A stretch of DNA of 64,000 nucleotides from Planctomycetota bacterium (lineage in GTDB: Bacteria; Planctomycetota; UBA11346): positions 58,812 through 122,811 of the forward strand of contig JADGDD010000011.1 of NCBI GenBank assembly GCA_016745075.1, read 5' to 3'. Positions 53,550 through 63,113 of this stretch are shown here, piece after piece. The notes under the pieces were generated by a model. That model was not told the DNA's origin. It ran no database searches and saw only the letters and a program-made list of their open reading frames with translations. The position numbers and the translations under genes were made by a program. Every line of letters begins with the position of its first letter. Within the stretch, counting starts at the first letter, position 1.

Positions 53550-54656
53550 ATGTCTCAAAAAAATATTTCTTTGTCAGTAGGGCCGAAGGCTCGGACAACC
53601 TCTCATTCTTCAACTTTTTTACAAACTTACGGCTGGCCTCAGGCTTGGCCTGTTCCCATATTAGATCATCAGACGAATCAAATTGGCCGTGTTATTTCAG
53701 CGCACCGTACGTGCTGGGATGTCATGACGGAGATTGGTTTTTACCAATCTAGCATTGCAGGCCATTTTCATACAGGGCCAGTATTAGAGCGGCCAGTTGT
53801 TGGTGATTGGGTGACGGTTTGCCCAGACGGTCACGGTGCGGCGACTATCATAAAGGTATTGTCTCGCCATTCTTTGTTACGCAGAGTTGCCGCTGGTGGC
53901 AATAATGGTGATCAGGCTGTAGCCGCAAATATTGATACCGTATTTATTGTTGGTGGTCTTGATGGTGATCATAAGCACCAACGTTTACGAAGGTACCTTG
54001 CGCTTGTTCGTGGTGGCGGCGCAGATCCAGTTGTGTTGTTAAATAAACTTGATCAGGCTAGCGACCCAGAAGGGGCCATGGCTGAATTAGCAGGCATTGA
54101 TCCAGATGTTCCTATTCATCTACTCAGCGCAAAAGATGGCACGCACTTAGATAGATTAGACACCTACTTACAACCAAGAAAAACCATTGCATTGCTTGGT
54201 TCATCGGGTGTCGGAAAATCAACGTTGGTGAATCGTTTGTTTGGCTATGACTGTGTGGCAACAGCAGCAGTGCGAGAAGATGACAGCCGTGGTCGACATA
54301 CCACAACCAACCGTGAGCTTATGCCGCACCCGTCAGGTGCGGTGATAATGGACACGCCAGGTATGCGAGAATTAGCATTAAGTAGTGATGCCAGTGATCT
54401 GAATGCAGGTTTTTCCGATATTTCAGACTATGCTACAGCGTGCCGTTTTCGTGATTGTACTCATCAAGGAGAACCTGGTTGTGCCGTTCAGGCTGCTATT
54501 GACCAAGGCAAACTTCAAGAAGGACATTTGCAAGACTTTAAAAAACTCGAACGTGAATCCTTTATAGACTCAGAGCGCCGTCATGAACGAAACGCCCGTA
54601 TGAAGCAATTTGGCAAAATGGTAAAAAACGCAAAAAAACACAAGGGCCTTTGGTAA
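53550..54656 (+). CDS. rsgA: Ribosome small-subunit GTPase RsgA
   Basis: 368 residues. Circularly permuted GTPase with G4 NKLD (165-168) before G1 GSSGVGKS (217-224) and G3 DTPG (268-271), an N-terminal OB-like domain (about 46-105) and a C-terminal zinc motif CRFRDCTHQGEPGC. Acts in late 30S assembly, hydrolysing GTP on the ribosome to release RbfA-type factors. The basic C-terminal tail (MKQFGKMVKNAKKHKG) is common. It is the clearest core gene in the window. Confidence 0.97.
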   Translation: MSQKNISLSVGPKARTTSHSSTFLQTYGWPQAWPVPILDHQTNQIGRVISAHRTCWDVMTEIGFYQSSIAGHFHTGPVLERPVVGDWVTVCPDGHGAATIIKVLSRHSLLRRVAAGGNNGDQAVAANIDTVFIVGGLDGDHKHQRLRRYLALVRGGGADPVVLLNKLDQASDPEGAMAELAGIDPDVPIHLLSAKDGTHLDRLDTYLQPRKTIALLGSSGVGKSTLVNRLFGYDCVATAAVREDDSRGRHTTTNRELMPHPSGAVIMDTPGMRELALSSDASDLNAGFSDISDYATACRFRDCTHQGEPGCAVQAAIDQGKLQEGHLQDFKKLERESFIDSERRHERNARMKQFGKMVKNAKKHKGLW

Positions 54657-54705
54657 GTTTTATTATGTGTTATTCAATAACCTGATCAAGGAGAACGAAA
54701 AGCGA

Positions 54706-54739
54706 ACACAGTCCGTCTCTTTATAGAGGCGGGCTGTGT
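54706..54739 (+). terminator. Strong hairpin downstream of rsgA
   Basis: A 15-base stem (54706-54720 with 54725-54739, two G-T pairs) closed by a TTAT loop begins 50 bases after the rsgA stop. No T run follows, so it may be a Rho-assisted or processing signal. Confidence 0.5.
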
Positions 54740-54864
54740 CAGCAACAAGCCAACTCCTCAAAAAGAAGAATATGCCAAACCTAAATTGGTGTTGCAGCGA
54801 TGGTTATTGCTTCGTGTAGAGTAAGGCTTTTTCTTGTGCTGTTTATTTGTCATGGTTCGTGTTG

Positions 54865-55326
54865 TTAGCGTTTGCAGGATTTATAAAAAACAAAAGCGCA
54901 AATGGCAAGAATGAAAAGAGTGATAATGGTCTTTTTGATAGTTATTTGAGAACAGATGGATTCGATAAGTTCGTGGAGTGTGTCGGGGTCACCACTGGAA
55001 ATGTCTATCGCTTGTCGGTCTTGTATCCACTCAGGCATTTCTTCAGGTGACATATCCCATATAATAGGATACAAGTTTTTCCTTTGGAAAATAGCTGCTC
55101 CTATTTCATGAGAAACAGCCATGCTTTCTTTGGCTTTTTGTGACATTAACAAGATCACCCATTGAGACGAATTCATGTTGTCGATGATGCTTTGTTTCCA
55201 CTTCTCTCCTGATTTAATCGATATTTCAGCAAGAAATGTATCTACACCAGCGAGGGTTAGAGAACTATGCACCTTTTGTGCGATATCGGAGTCGTGTGAA
55301 CTATAGCTTATGAATACGTCGCTCAT
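54865..55326 (-). CDS. TIR-domain protein with C-terminal transmembrane helix
   Basis: 153 residues. DVFISYSSHDSDIAQKVHSSL (box 1), VDTFLAEISIKSGEKW, WVILLMSQKAKES and Glu74 in AVSHEIGAAIF, the position of the NADase glutamate in TIR enzymes. Residues 133-149 (TIITLFILAICAFVFYK) form one membrane helix. Bacterial TIR proteins often degrade NAD or make signalling nucleotides in defence, but here no partner gene lies beside it, so its role is open. Confidence 0.88.
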   Translation of the reverse strand: MSDVFISYSSHDSDIAQKVHSSLTLAGVDTFLAEISIKSGEKWKQSIIDNMNSSQWVILLMSQKAKESMAVSHEIGAAIFQRKNLYPIIWDMSPEEMPEWIQDRQAIDISSGDPDTLHELIESICSQITIKKTIITLFILAICAFVFYKSCKR

Positions 55327-55739
55327 AGTGTGTCCTTTCGGGTATGACGTTGAATTATTGTATCAGGGTGATGAGGTTTGTGATAAAAATCTATATCAAA
55401 TGATAGCTTTATGCTATCGAACTAACAATAGGATTATATCCCTTTTACTGCGGATAAAAGCACTGTCTATTTGTTGTGCTATGTGGACAGCATCAGAACA
55501 AACTCTGTAGAGTTGCGTTGAGGGAGACGCTGAAGGTTTTTCTTCCAGATGCTAACTGGCTATTTGTTGGCGACTGATAGAAAAAGACCTCCCTTTCTTT
55601 TGGTGGATGACGGACAGGCTCGTATTATGGTTGTGAATATGTAGATCTGTATTGGCACTGGAGGGCATGGTTATCATTACGGACTGTGCCTACAGAAAAA
55701 CTCTTGACGAATGTTAATGATGCACCATCGTACTAGTAC
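55327..55739. other. Intergenic stretch before trpR
   Basis: No gene found. Frames of 66 codons or fewer lack RBS and domains. It contains the divergent control regions of the TIR gene and trpR, with TTGACG at 55704-55709 as a possible -35 box. Confidence 0.5.
55730..55739. promoter_or_regulatory. TrpR operator-like palindrome at trpR start
   Basis: GTACTAGTAC is a perfect 10-base palindrome that includes the CTAG core of TrpR operators (GTACTAGT half sites). It ends one base before the trpR ATG and would let TrpR shut off its own gene and trpEG. Confidence 0.65.
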
Positions 55740-56024
55740 ATGAATACAACCATAGCAAAGACGGAACTCCTGCGCCTGCTTTGCGACACTGATGATGAAA
55801 AGCAAATGGCAAAGCTACTGAACGGCTTATTCACAACTCATGAGTTGGATGAGGTTGTTACTCGACTACAAATTGTCCGACTGCTGTTGGAAAAGGTGCC
55901 GCAACGTGAAATTGCATCGCGGCTAGGAGTCGGTATTGCTACAGTTACCCGTGGCTCTCGTGCTCTGCAAGGCGGGAAGTTTAAAGGTATCATTCCTGAT
56001 AGTTGGCGTACATCTGAATTTTGA
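55740..56024 (+). CDS. trpR: Trp repressor TrpR
   Basis: 94 residues. ELDEVVTRLQIVRLLLEKVPQREIASRLGVGIATVTRGSRALQ is the TrpR core with its helix-turn-helix, and WRTSEF follows. Binds DNA when loaded with tryptophan. No SD before the ATG; together with the operator position this suggests a leaderless message. Followed 37 bases later by trpE. Confidence 0.93.
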   Translation: MNTTIAKTELLRLLCDTDDEKQMAKLLNGLFTTHELDEVVTRLQIVRLLLEKVPQREIASRLGVGIATVTRGSRALQGGKFKGIIPDSWRTSEF

Positions 56025-56061
56025 TATTTCAGTAAACCAACTATCAACATAGGAATAGAAC

Positions 56062-57450
56062 ATGTTGTCAAAAATAAACCTGCCGGGCAAGCCTCATTAT
56101 CATAAACTTGCACAGGACCTCGATTTCTTCCAGTTGTTCCGAGCTATAGAACGTCGATATGATACCTGCTTTCTTTTGGAATCTCTTGGCGAAGAAAGCG
56201 ATACCTCTCGTAACCATATCATCGGCTTTGATCCAGATGCCACTATTATGGCAACCGATCGTCATACTTTGGTGATTGAAGATCATATAACTGGAATAGT
56301 CACAAACCATACTTGCGATAACCCTTACTATGCCCTGCGTGAGCTTGTTCCTCAAAATATTATATCCCGTCGTTATGCTGGCGGGCTGGTTGGGTATATT
56401 GGCTTTGATAGTATTAATTATTTTGAGCCGACTCTGAATATCTGCGCGAGCAAACTTTTTGAACCATTTAAATTTGGGGTATTTAAAGATGGTCTTGTTT
56501 ATGATAAAATGACCGGCGAGATTTTTTATTTTCATTACGACAGAAATCGTTTCGCTGAGGTGGAACAACTACTGCATGAGGCCGTTCCCAAAGCGGAATC
56601 ACTTGAGGTGACTTTTCTTGGCGACGGCATGAGCCGAGAAGAGCACGAGTCAGCGGTCCATAAGGTAAAAGAAGATATCCGCAATGGTTTGGTTTTTCAG
56701 TGTGAGGTTGGTTTTCAATCTCATTATCAGATCAGTGGTGATACTTTGCGTATTTACGAACGTTTACGTGATGTTAACCCTTCTCCCCATATGTATTACA
56801 TGAAATTTGCTGATCAGAAAATTATCGGCGCAAGCCCTGAATTGCTCTTTCGTCTTCGTCAGGGAGAAATGGAAACCTTTCCCCTAGCGGGCACAGCCCG
56901 ACGGGGAGTAGATCGTGCCGAAGATGTTCAATTGGCCAGAGCATTACTGTCTGACCCCAAAGAAATTGCTGAACATAATATGCTGGTGGACCTCCATCGA
57001 AATGATATAGGCAGGGTCGCTCGTTTTGGTACAGTTAAAGTTCGCAGTTTGATGGATATCAAGCGTTACAGTCATGTACAACACATCTCCAGCGAAATTG
57101 TTGGGATTATAGATGAAGACGAGGACATGTTCTCGGCCTTGGCAAGTAATTTCCCTGCTGGCACTTTATCTGGATCGCCGAAAATAGAAGCTCTTAAAAT
57201 AATAAATGGGCTTGAAAGCAAAGGTCGTGGTCCTTACGGCGGTGCATTGGGTCAGTTTAGTTTCAATGGTGATTGTACATTTGCCATCCCTATTCGCACC
57301 CTTTTCATGCGCGGGGAAGAGGCCTATACCCAAACCTGTGGTGGTAATGTCTATGACTCTGAGCCAGCGGCAGAATATTTAGAAATACAACGAAAGCTTG
57401 CCGCAATGAAGAACGTTTTGGATAGTCTGATGGAAGGAGAGAAATCATGA
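56062..57450 (+). CDS. trpE: Anthranilate synthase component I
   Basis: 462 residues, SD ATAGGAAT. CFLLESLGEES has the LLES motif of tryptophan feedback binding, then FQCEVGFQSHYQISGD, FPLAGTARRGVD, EHNMLVDLHRNDIGRV, FPAGTLSGSPKIEAL and the CGGNVYDSEPAAEY end. Catalyses chorismate to anthranilate with TrpG-supplied ammonia. Overlaps trpG by 4 bases (ATGA). Confidence 0.96.
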   Translation: MLSKINLPGKPHYHKLAQDLDFFQLFRAIERRYDTCFLLESLGEESDTSRNHIIGFDPDATIMATDRHTLVIEDHITGIVTNHTCDNPYYALRELVPQNIISRRYAGGLVGYIGFDSINYFEPTLNICASKLFEPFKFGVFKDGLVYDKMTGEIFYFHYDRNRFAEVEQLLHEAVPKAESLEVTFLGDGMSREEHESAVHKVKEDIRNGLVFQCEVGFQSHYQISGDTLRIYERLRDVNPSPHMYYMKFADQKIIGASPELLFRLRQGEMETFPLAGTARRGVDRAEDVQLARALLSDPKEIAEHNMLVDLHRNDIGRVARFGTVKVRSLMDIKRYSHVQHISSEIVGIIDEDEDMFSALASNFPAGTLSGSPKIEALKIINGLESKGRGPYGGALGQFSFNGDCTFAIPIRTLFMRGEEAYTQTCGGNVYDSEPAAEYLEIQRKLAAMKNVLDSLMEGEKS

Positions 57451-58085
57451 AAGTTCTTATCATAGACAACTACGATTCCTTCACCTTTAATCTCTATCAA
57501 TATGTAGGAGAGATTTTGTCCAGACGCATGGGCAGTGATTTTCAAGTACTCGTTAAACGAAATGATGCCATTGCCCTAGCTGAAGCTCAGGCCATGAAGC
57601 CAGATCGTATTATCATTTCTCCCGGGCCTGGTACTCCCAAAGACCCGGCATATTTTGGAGTGTGCCGCGATATTATCTTGGAAATGGGTCCGAGTGTGCC
57701 GCTTCTTGGAGTGTGTCTCGGTATGCAAGGTATTGCCTACTGCTTTGGAGGAGATATTTCTTTAGCAAAAGTGCCGATGCACGGAAAAATCAGCAACATC
57801 GTACATGACGGTAAAACTATTTTTACTGATATTCCAGAGAGCATTGAAGTCATGCGATACCATTCACTTATTACCAGTCCTAATAGCTTGCCAGATTGCT
57901 TAGAAATAATCGCTCTTATTGAAGAGCCTCACATTACCGGCGATGAACTTTCTGCCCATCAAGTCACAGGTGGAGAAATTATGGGAATTCGTCACAAAGT
58001 GCATCCAATTCATGGAATTCAATTTCATCCAGAATCCTTCGCTACAGAAGGCGGCATGGAGATACTAGCGAATTTTCTTTTGTAA
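57447..58085 (+). CDS. trpG: Anthranilate synthase component II, glutamine amidotransferase
   Basis: 212 residues. IIDNYDSFTFNLYQY, the oxyanion loop SPGPGTP, nucleophile Cys90 in LGVCLGMQGIA and His194/Glu196 in QFHPESFATEGG. Provides ammonia to TrpE. Remaining trp genes are not in this window. Confidence 0.96.
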   Translation: MKVLIIDNYDSFTFNLYQYVGEILSRRMGSDFQVLVKRNDAIALAEAQAMKPDRIIISPGPGTPKDPAYFGVCRDIILEMGPSVPLLGVCLGMQGIAYCFGGDISLAKVPMHGKISNIVHDGKTIFTDIPESIEVMRYHSLITSPNSLPDCLEIIALIEEPHITGDELSAHQVTGGEIMGIRHKVHPIHGIQFHPESFATEGGMEILANFLL

Positions 58086-58126
58086 GGGCTCGCGTAAAAA
58101 TAATAAGTTGAATAGGTTGAACTGTC

Positions 58127-58465
58127 CTATGTCACTTTATCTCTTTGTAAATGTTTCAAACCCCATGTTTGCAGGGCATGAATGACTGGTGTGAGAGTTT
58201 CTCCGTATGCTGTCATTGAATATTCAACTTTTGGTGGAACTTCTGGGTAGACTTTTCTGGAAATTAAATGATCGGCCTCTAATTCTCGTAATTGTTTGGT
58301 CAGCATGCGTTGGGTGATTTCTGGCATTAAGCGGCGTAGTTCATTGAATCGGTAGGTTTGTGAGCTGAGATGATAGAGGATGACGCCTTTCCATTTGCCG
58401 CCAATGACCTCAAGGGCTGCTTCGACGGGGCAACCCATATTGCAATCGTATTGTTTGTGGGCCAT
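58127..58465 (-). CDS. HxlR-family redox-type regulator
   Basis: 112 residues. CNMGCPVEAALEVIGGKWKGVILYHL with Cys8 and Cys12 near the N-terminus, then FNELRRLMPEITQRMLTKQLRELEADHLISRKVYPEVPPKVEYSMT. Homologues (YodB, QorR) sense electrophiles or quinones by cysteine and repress a reductase gene. Divergent from such a reductase at 58604. Confidence 0.93.
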   Translation of the reverse strand: MAHKQYDCNMGCPVEAALEVIGGKWKGVILYHLSSQTYRFNELRRLMPEITQRMLTKQLRELEADHLISRKVYPEVPPKVEYSMTAYGETLTPVIHALQTWGLKHLQRDKVT

Positions 58466-58512
58466 GAGTGGTTTCCTTAGTAAGAATGTCTAAAGGGGGG
58501 TAGGTATACAAA

Positions 58513-58529
58513 AGGATACTATGTATCCT
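58513..58529. promoter_or_regulatory. HxlR operator candidate
   Basis: AGGATAC-TAT-GTATCCT is a perfect 7-base inverted repeat in the divergent control region between the HxlR gene and the dehydrogenase. GTATAC and GCATAC flank it. Good position for a dimeric winged-helix repressor. Confidence 0.6.
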
Positions 58530-58603
58530 AAATGTGCATACTTGTGTAAAAGAAACGTACCTGCCATTCTCTCAACATCAACCTTAAGAAAGGAGGCACG
58601 CAC

Positions 58604-59638
58604 ATGAAAGCCGTTGCCTATAGTAAGTCTCTCCCCATTCATGACCCCGATTCTCTTGTCGATATTGAATTGCCTCAGCCTGAGGCAACAGGTCGTGATC
58701 TGCTTGTCAAAATCAAAGCGATTGCGGTTAACCCTGTGGATTACAAAGTCCGTCAGTTTATGCCGCCTACAGAGGGCGAACAAAGAGTGCTTGGTTGGGA
58801 TGCCGTTGGTGAAGTAGTTAGTGTTGGTGAAAATGTGGCGCAATTCCAGGTGGGCGATCAGGTTTACTATGCTGGTGACTTAAATCGCCAAGGTGCCAAT
58901 GCCGAATACCAGTTGGTTGACGAGCGAATTGTTGGTCGCAAGCCTGTCAGCCTCTCAGATGCAGAAGCGGCGGCATTGCCACTGACTGCCATTACTGCAT
59001 GGGAAATGTTATTTGAACATCTCTCCATTCAACAGGAGGGGCTCAATTCTTCCACAGTATCTGATGAAGTTATTCTTGTTGTTGGTGCAGCGGGTGGCGT
59101 TGGTTCAATTTTTGTCCAAATAGCAAAGGCCATTACGGGCGCAACTATTATCGGAACTGCCTCGCGTGAAAGTTCACAAGCATGGGTGAAAAAAATGGGT
59201 GCGCACCATGTGGTAGACCACTCCAAACCACTTCAGCCACAGATAGAAGCACTTGGTATTGGCCCAGTTACTCATGTTGCGAGTTTAAATAGTAGTGACT
59301 CATATTTTGAACAATATGTCGAACTATTAGCGCCTTTTGGAAAAATAGCCCTCATTGATGATCCGGAATCCTTTAAGTCCCTAAATGTAATGCAGCTCAA
59401 ATTCAAAAGTCTGTCTTTGCACTTTGAATTTATGTTTGCCCGTTCCATGTTTAACGCCGCAGATATAGCAGAGCAAAGTCACCTTCTCAATCACGTAGCC
59501 GAATTGGTAGACAAAGGTCACATCCAAACCACCGCAGGAAAAAATCTCGGCATTATCACCGCCGAACATCTACAACAAGCCCACGCAGAATTGGAATCTG
59601 GCACCTCCATTGGCAAAATTGTCCTAGAAGGTTTTTAA
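58604..59638 (+). CDS. Zinc-type quinone oxidoreductase/alcohol dehydrogenase
   Basis: 344 residues, SD AAGAAAGGAGG. NPVDYKVRQFMPP, LGWDAVGEVVSVGENV, LPLTAITAWEMLFEHL, and VVGAAGGVGSIFVQIAKAITGATIIGTAS are those of the QOR branch of medium-chain dehydrogenases, which lacks zinc. Reduces quinones or enones with NADPH. Controlled by the divergent HxlR gene. Confidence 0.92.
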   Translation: MKAVAYSKSLPIHDPDSLVDIELPQPEATGRDLLVKIKAIAVNPVDYKVRQFMPPTEGEQRVLGWDAVGEVVSVGENVAQFQVGDQVYYAGDLNRQGANAEYQLVDERIVGRKPVSLSDAEAAALPLTAITAWEMLFEHLSIQQEGLNSSTVSDEVILVVGAAGGVGSIFVQIAKAITGATIIGTASRESSQAWVKKMGAHHVVDHSKPLQPQIEALGIGPVTHVASLNSSDSYFEQYVELLAPFGKIALIDDPESFKSLNVMQLKFKSLSLHFEFMFARSMFNAADIAEQSHLLNHVAELVDKGHIQTTAGKNLGIITAEHLQQAHAELESGTSIGKIVLEGF

Positions 59639-59916
59639 TTATAATATATGCGTATTGGCACAGATAGAGCATTTGAATCACAAAGGTTATTCGTCGAAGC
59701 CGAGGGGGGTTCCAGTGCAGCAAATACAAATGATCTGTCTCTAGGTGAAACGGGAACGTTGCTCAACAAGCTACTAACGGTGTCGTAACCCACCGAGAGA
59801 CGAGGCTATGTGCATGGTAGCTGGAGCGGCAATACAACTAGCCAATCGGAGTCTCATCGATATGGTGCAAGCATTGCCCTGACGTGAGGTTAGGGCGTTG
59901 TCGAAGAGGTATGACT

Positions 59917-62370
59917 ATGACATTGCCCGTCCATGACCCGGTGCTGATCGTCGCCATTGCTATGGCATCGTTTCTCCTGCTACCGCTGATTACCAATCGG
60001 CTTCGGCTACCAGACATTATCGGTATTTTGATCGCTGGTATTATTGTCGGCCCGCATGGTGTTGGTCTGCTTGAGCGCGACGAGACTATTCAATTACTCG
60101 GTACCGTAGGCCTATTGTATCTCGTTTTCCTCGCTGGGCTCGAAGTGGACCTTGCCGATCTCAGACGCAAACGTGGGCTGGCTATTAGTTTTGGTGTCAT
60201 TACCTTTTTGCTGCCGCAGATTGTTGGTACCGTTGGTGGCATGCTGTTCTTTGATTTTTCGTTTTGGACTGCGGTGTTGCTTGGGAGCGTTTTCAGTAGT
60301 CATTCATTTCTCGCTCTATTGATTGCCAAGCGGCTCGGCCTGATCGAACGTGAGATGACCATCGCTGTGATTGGTGGTACCGTTATTACCGACACCCTCG
60401 CCTTGCTCGTGTTAGCGGTGGTGGCGCAATCGGCCGTTGGCGACTTTGGGGCGATGTTTTTGATTCGCTTGTTGATTCAGGCTGGGTTGTTCGCTGCAGT
60501 GGTGGTATTTGGTCTGCCTCTACTCGGTCGCTGGTTCTTCCGCCACGTTAACGACGGCGGGGCCCAATTTGTCTTCATGATGACGGTTTTGTTCACGTGT
60601 GGCTTTGTGGCACATTTGGTTGGGTTGGAGCCGATTATCGGTGCTTTCCTCGCTGGTCTGGCGATGAATAGATTGGTGCCGCACCATGGCGTGCTGGCAA
60701 ATCGTGCCTTTTTTATTGGCAATACTCTTTTTGTTCCGTTCTTCCTCTTGTCGGTTGGTATGCTGATTGATTTACGCATGGTTGTCAGCGACCTACGTAC
60801 CATTGAGATGGCGGTATTTATGACCTTCACGGTGACGGCTTGCAAATTCTCAGCCGCTTGGTTGATGCGGTCTTTGTTCGGTTATGGGCGTAATGATGCT
60901 ATTGTCGCTTGGGGTCTCAGTCTACCACAGGCGGCTACCACCTTAGCGGTAGTGTTGGTTGGTCACGATCTTGGTCTCTTTGATGATGCGATTTTAAACG
61001 CCACCATTGTAATGGTTTTAGTGACCTGTGTGCTTGGCCCACTGTTGGTGCAGATTGGTGGTCGCCGTATTGCCACCGACGCATCAACTGCCGATGCCGA
61101 TCAAGTATCCGAGGCATCATCGGAAAGTGACACTGGTTTTCAACGTATCCTGATTCCGTTGGCTAATCCTGATTCATCGACCGATTTGCTGGACCTTGCC
61201 GCCACTGTGCGTCGGCCGCAGAGCGATGAGGCTTTACTGCCGCTGTCGATCGCGGGCCATGCCAATATGGTTGAGACCAGTGAGAAGCTGTTAAGTAAAA
61301 GTGTGATCCATCTTGCTGGGGCCGAGGTTCCGGTATCAGCTGAGATTCGTGTCGACCCAAGCCCAGTTAATGGCATTTTGCGTGCCTATCGTGAACTGCG
61401 GGCTTCCAGCTTGATCATCGGTTGGTCGGGGCCTCGCTCACATTGGCAGCGGCACTTCCACCTCAATCACGGCCTAATTGATGAATTAATTGACGAGACC
61501 AGCGGTCAACTGCTGGTTGCTCGCCTTACTGGACCATTGCCGGTCATAGAGCGGGTTATTTTGGTGCTTCCACCATTGGTCCATGTTGAACCTGGCTTCA
61601 AGGAATTGATTAGCGACTGCAAATTGTTGACTAAACGGGTCGGCGCGTCGCTGACCGCGCTCGGGCCCGAGGTGTCAACCGATCCTCAGCGTGATATTAT
61701 GGAGACCGTCGGACCAAAATGCACAATTCAGATTCCCGACGAACAAGCGGTTGACCTCAACGATCAAATAGACTCTCTGGCTGATCAGCATAGTTTGTTG
61801 ATCGTGGTTAACTGTCGAGCTGGTTCCGTCTCTTGGAATAGCGCCTGGCATCGACAAACCACCTCCATTGCCCACCGTCAGCAGGCCGTCTCGTTTATTG
61901 CCGCTTATCCGCGAATTCTCAGTGGCCCCGTCACCCAAACTCATTCACGACAAGTGGCAACTGGCGGAGTGCTGGGCCGAGCTCGCTATCTGGTTGATTG
62001 TAGCGGGGCAATTGATGATTTAATCCGTATGGGCCTTCCGGCTCAGTTGACGTTTTCATCTGACATTGAACAGCACCTGCTGAGTGAGCTCAGCGCCCTA
62101 CATGAGCACGTTGCCCTAGTCCACACCACGGCCGCTGGCGTGAATCAACCGGACCTAGCAGTGATCGTCACCCGTGACGCCATTCCTCATGGAGACCTAG
62201 AGATCCGAGTATTACTGGTTCTCATCAACCCCATCGGAACTGGCCCACAGCAGCATCTCGATAATCTCGCCGCTATCGCTCGAGCCTGTAGCCAAGCCAA
62301 ACGAGTTGAAGCCCTCCTCGCAGCAGGCGATGCAAGCACCGCAAAACAAGCGTTGATTGGTGAACTTTAA
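59917..62370 (+). CDS. CPA2-type cation:proton antiporter with UspA-like domains
   Basis: 817 residues from ATG 59917 (SD AGAGG 7 bases before; starts at 59884 and 59911 are in frame). About 12 hydrophobic segments to residue 390 with LRLPDIIGILIAGIIVGPHGVGLL, FLAGLEVDLADLRRKRG and GAFLAGLAMNR, as in NhaS/Kef antiporters. After a polar linker (about 395-415) two or more UspA-like stretches follow (FQRILIPLANPDSSTDLL, RASSLIIGWSGPRSHWQRHF, ADQHSLLIVVNCRAG). No TrkA-N domain is seen. The gene is GC-rich and its codon use resembles the 10980-14250 region, so it may share that origin. Confidence 0.9.
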   Translation: MTLPVHDPVLIVAIAMASFLLLPLITNRLRLPDIIGILIAGIIVGPHGVGLLERDETIQLLGTVGLLYLVFLAGLEVDLADLRRKRGLAISFGVITFLLPQIVGTVGGMLFFDFSFWTAVLLGSVFSSHSFLALLIAKRLGLIEREMTIAVIGGTVITDTLALLVLAVVAQSAVGDFGAMFLIRLLIQAGLFAAVVVFGLPLLGRWFFRHVNDGGAQFVFMMTVLFTCGFVAHLVGLEPIIGAFLAGLAMNRLVPHHGVLANRAFFIGNTLFVPFFLLSVGMLIDLRMVVSDLRTIEMAVFMTFTVTACKFSAAWLMRSLFGYGRNDAIVAWGLSLPQAATTLAVVLVGHDLGLFDDAILNATIVMVLVTCVLGPLLVQIGGRRIATDASTADADQVSEASSESDTGFQRILIPLANPDSSTDLLDLAATVRRPQSDEALLPLSIAGHANMVETSEKLLSKSVIHLAGAEVPVSAEIRVDPSPVNGILRAYRELRASSLIIGWSGPRSHWQRHFHLNHGLIDELIDETSGQLLVARLTGPLPVIERVILVLPPLVHVEPGFKELISDCKLLTKRVGASLTALGPEVSTDPQRDIMETVGPKCTIQIPDEQAVDLNDQIDSLADQHSLLIVVNCRAGSVSWNSAWHRQTTSIAHRQQAVSFIAAYPRILSGPVTQTHSRQVATGGVLGRARYLVDCSGAIDDLIRMGLPAQLTFSSDIEQHLLSELSALHEHVALVHTTAAGVNQPDLAVIVTRDAIPHGDLEIRVLLVLINPIGTGPQQHLDNLAAIARACSQAKRVEALLAAGDASTAKQALIGEL

Positions 62371-63113
62371 TCGGCAATGCTTAGTATTTTAGTCTCAGAC
62401 TAAACCATACAGGTTGGTACAGATCAATGGACTAGCTATACATCAATTGATATCCTAATGTGATAGAAGTTGATAGACATGCAATCGAATTGATCACGTA
62501 AGTTCAACATCAATGTAAGGCGTTTGTTTGAGTAGGGTTTGTTGCATCATAGACGTTACTGAAGTCTCTTGATATGATTATGTTTACCATTGTGTTTAAA
62601 TTAAACATACTGCCGTCTTGAATGAAATAAATTGCAGAAAAAAACAGGAATGGAGTGATGTTTATCAGCGTCACTTTTGAGTGTTCTATAAGCACTTTCC
62701 GTTATCAGATTTGTAAAATGAGTAAAACCAGGTGTTTCAATGGTATGATAGTCATGGGGTAATTCTATACCAGTAATTATTATCGCCTTTTGTGATGATT
62801 TTTAATCCAGACAAGGCACAACTGAGCACATGAATGATTTTGTGGATATCCATCTAACGCATTTCAGAGTTGTTTAATAGGTGGGTAGAGCCATGAATAG
62901 ATTCATCGCAAAACTACATTTATAATTGTTTTTGATAAGATGATGTAAGTATATATAAAACATAGACTTGAATAGTATTTTGAAATAGGTTCGGGCGGCA
63001 CTTGATTCTTGTAGAATGATTATACCATAACTGCTTTAACAATTCTACCTCAGGACCCATTTGATAGAATTCTACCAAATGGGTCCTGAGGTAGAATTCC
63101 ATCTAATAAGACT
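62371..63113. other. Long non-coding stretch before the integron array
   Basis: No intact gene. Frames of about 60 codons on the minus strand (62510-62695 and 62920-63102) have no RBS or known domain and may be mobile-element remnants. TTTAGTCT-C-AGACTAAA (62388-62404) just after the antiporter could act as a terminator stem. The stretch includes a 58-base palindrome. An attI site could lie in its right end. Confidence 0.5.
63041..63098. repeat. 58-bp near-perfect palindrome
   Basis: The two 29-base halves are complementary except for one pair, with TAGAATTCTA as centre. It ends 16 bases before the first cassette boundary. In RNA or single-stranded DNA it would form a cruciform/hairpin. Not an attC in shape: no GTTRRRY core and no bulges. 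Confidence 0.85.

Noticed and set aside
58490..58843. 117-codon minus-strand frame across the quinone-reductase start
   Set aside because: It overlaps the SD, start and first 240 bases of a well-supported gene and has no domain.
62510..62695. Possible transposase remnant on the minus strand
   Set aside because: Only 61 codons, no DDE motif and no terminal repeats found.
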